From assembly GCA_046327755.1 (NCBI GenBank), contig JAXLXW010000013.1, positions 62,001 through 126,000 of the forward strand: 64,000 nucleotides of DNA, read 5' to 3'. Of the stretch, positions 63,875-64,000 are shown piece by piece. The number at the start of each line of letters is the position of its first letter. Position 1 is the stretch's first letter. This DNA comes from SCN-70-22 sp046327755. GTDB taxonomy: Bacteria; Gemmatimonadota; Gemmatimonadetes; Gemmatimonadales; Gemmatimonadaceae. A program made the translations under genes and the position numbers. The notes below the pieces were generated by a model, which saw nothing but the letters and a program-made list of their open reading frames with translations, did no database searches and was not told where the DNA came from.

Positions 63875-64000
63875 GCAAGAATGCGATCGAGCGGATACTG
63901 ATCCCACGTTTCACCGTCGAGCAACCGCCCCCCTGCTTTCGGCGTGTGCCCGCCCCATTGCTTCCAAAAGAACGCGATGCCGCGAGCCACACACTGATCT
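63871..64000 (-). CDS. Gp37/Gp68-type (DUF5131) three-Cys-motif protein, C-terminal part
   Basis: The minus strand is open from the window edge and stops at 63871-63873. It encodes about 42 residues including FFWKQWGGHTPKAGGRLLDG and ETWDQYP. This is the hallmark C terminus of phage Gp37/Gp68-family proteins (PFxFKQWGG...PK.GGR.LDG.TWDxxP). The catalytic three-Cys part lies outside the window. The stop codons of this gene and of tcmP overlap by two bases on opposite strands. The pair is the classic TcmP/three-Cys partnership, here convergent rather than tandem. Confidence 0.85.
   Translation of the reverse strand, partial: DQCVARGIAFFWKQWGGHTPKAGGRLLDGETWDQYPLDRILA

Noticed and set aside
1..64000. 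Insertion sequences or transposases.
   Set aside because: No DDE, tyrosine or serine recombinase motif was seen in any plausible ORF; short repeats alone do not establish an element.

Overview
The window reads as a high-GC (roughly 70 percent by eye), Gram-negative-type chromosome. A SusC/SusD pair, many outer-membrane beta-barrels, multihaem cytochromes, a menaquinone/ubiquinone methyltransferase, many two-component proteins and S9/M28 exopeptidases together fit Gemmatimonadota best. That placement is an inference from gene content and style; no rRNA is present to settle it. Genes are dense, often overlap by 1-4 bases (ATGA, GTGA, TGATG junctions), and lie on both strands.

Layout. 1-5.8 kb: a respiratory/electron-conduit operon with a NapC-like quinol-side cytochrome whose reading frame is split by one in-frame TAG, a long multihaem cytochrome, an outer-membrane barrel, a 16-haem cytochrome and a TPR lipoprotein. 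6-9.2 kb: CBS protein, small lipoprotein, metal P-type ATPase. 9.4-11.8 kb: an OmpR-type two-component pair. 11.9-17.5 kb: APC permease, Usp-Usp-DUF5335 fusion, MgtC/DUF4010 membrane protein, Acg-like nitroreductase. 17.9-23.8 kb: a NarX/NarL-type pair, an MlaE-MlaD lipid-transport pair without an adjacent ATPase, and a PAS-GAF histidine kinase. 24-29 kb: a type-I-secretion-like ABC/HlyD/TolC operon whose ABC ATPase has lost most catalytic motifs, followed by an Hpt / receiver / hybrid kinase phosphorelay (29.2-31.6 kb). 31.7-33.9 kb: UbiE/MenG and mannose-1-phosphate guanylyltransferase. 34-42.2 kb: an S9 peptidase with C-terminal TPRs, divergent from a SusC-SusD import pair. 42.6-44.2 kb: DHFR-like reductase, ArsR regulator and SRPBCC protein. 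44.27-45.0 kb: a 21-bp minisatellite of about 35 units. 45.3-56.4 kb: CPBP protease, M28 peptidase, cystathionine-gamma-synthase-type enzyme, SIMPL protein, hybrid kinase, beta-barrel, beta-propeller and a BIG2-metalloprotease lipoprotein. 56.6-60.7 kb: the ybbP-ybbA / tesA divergent cluster. 60.8-62.5 kb: elongation factor P and seven tRNA genes. 62.8-64 kb: a lower-GC island directly after the tRNA array, with TcmP and the end of its usual partner, a Gp37/Gp68-type (DUF5131) protein.

The most unusual signals are: (1) at least six intergenic hairpin elements built from short direct repeats, all placed just after gene ends and two of them nested inside inverted GAAGACGAG tracts; (2) the 21-bp minisatellite, open in all six frames; (3) the degenerate ATPase (Walker A Lys to Glu) inside an otherwise intact secretion operon; (4) the amber codon splitting the NapC-multihaem cytochrome; (5) the TcmP/DUF5131 convergent pair at a tRNA hot spot; (6) a gene-co-oriented excess of CGTTAGG. 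No CRISPR array, rRNA or insertion sequence was found.
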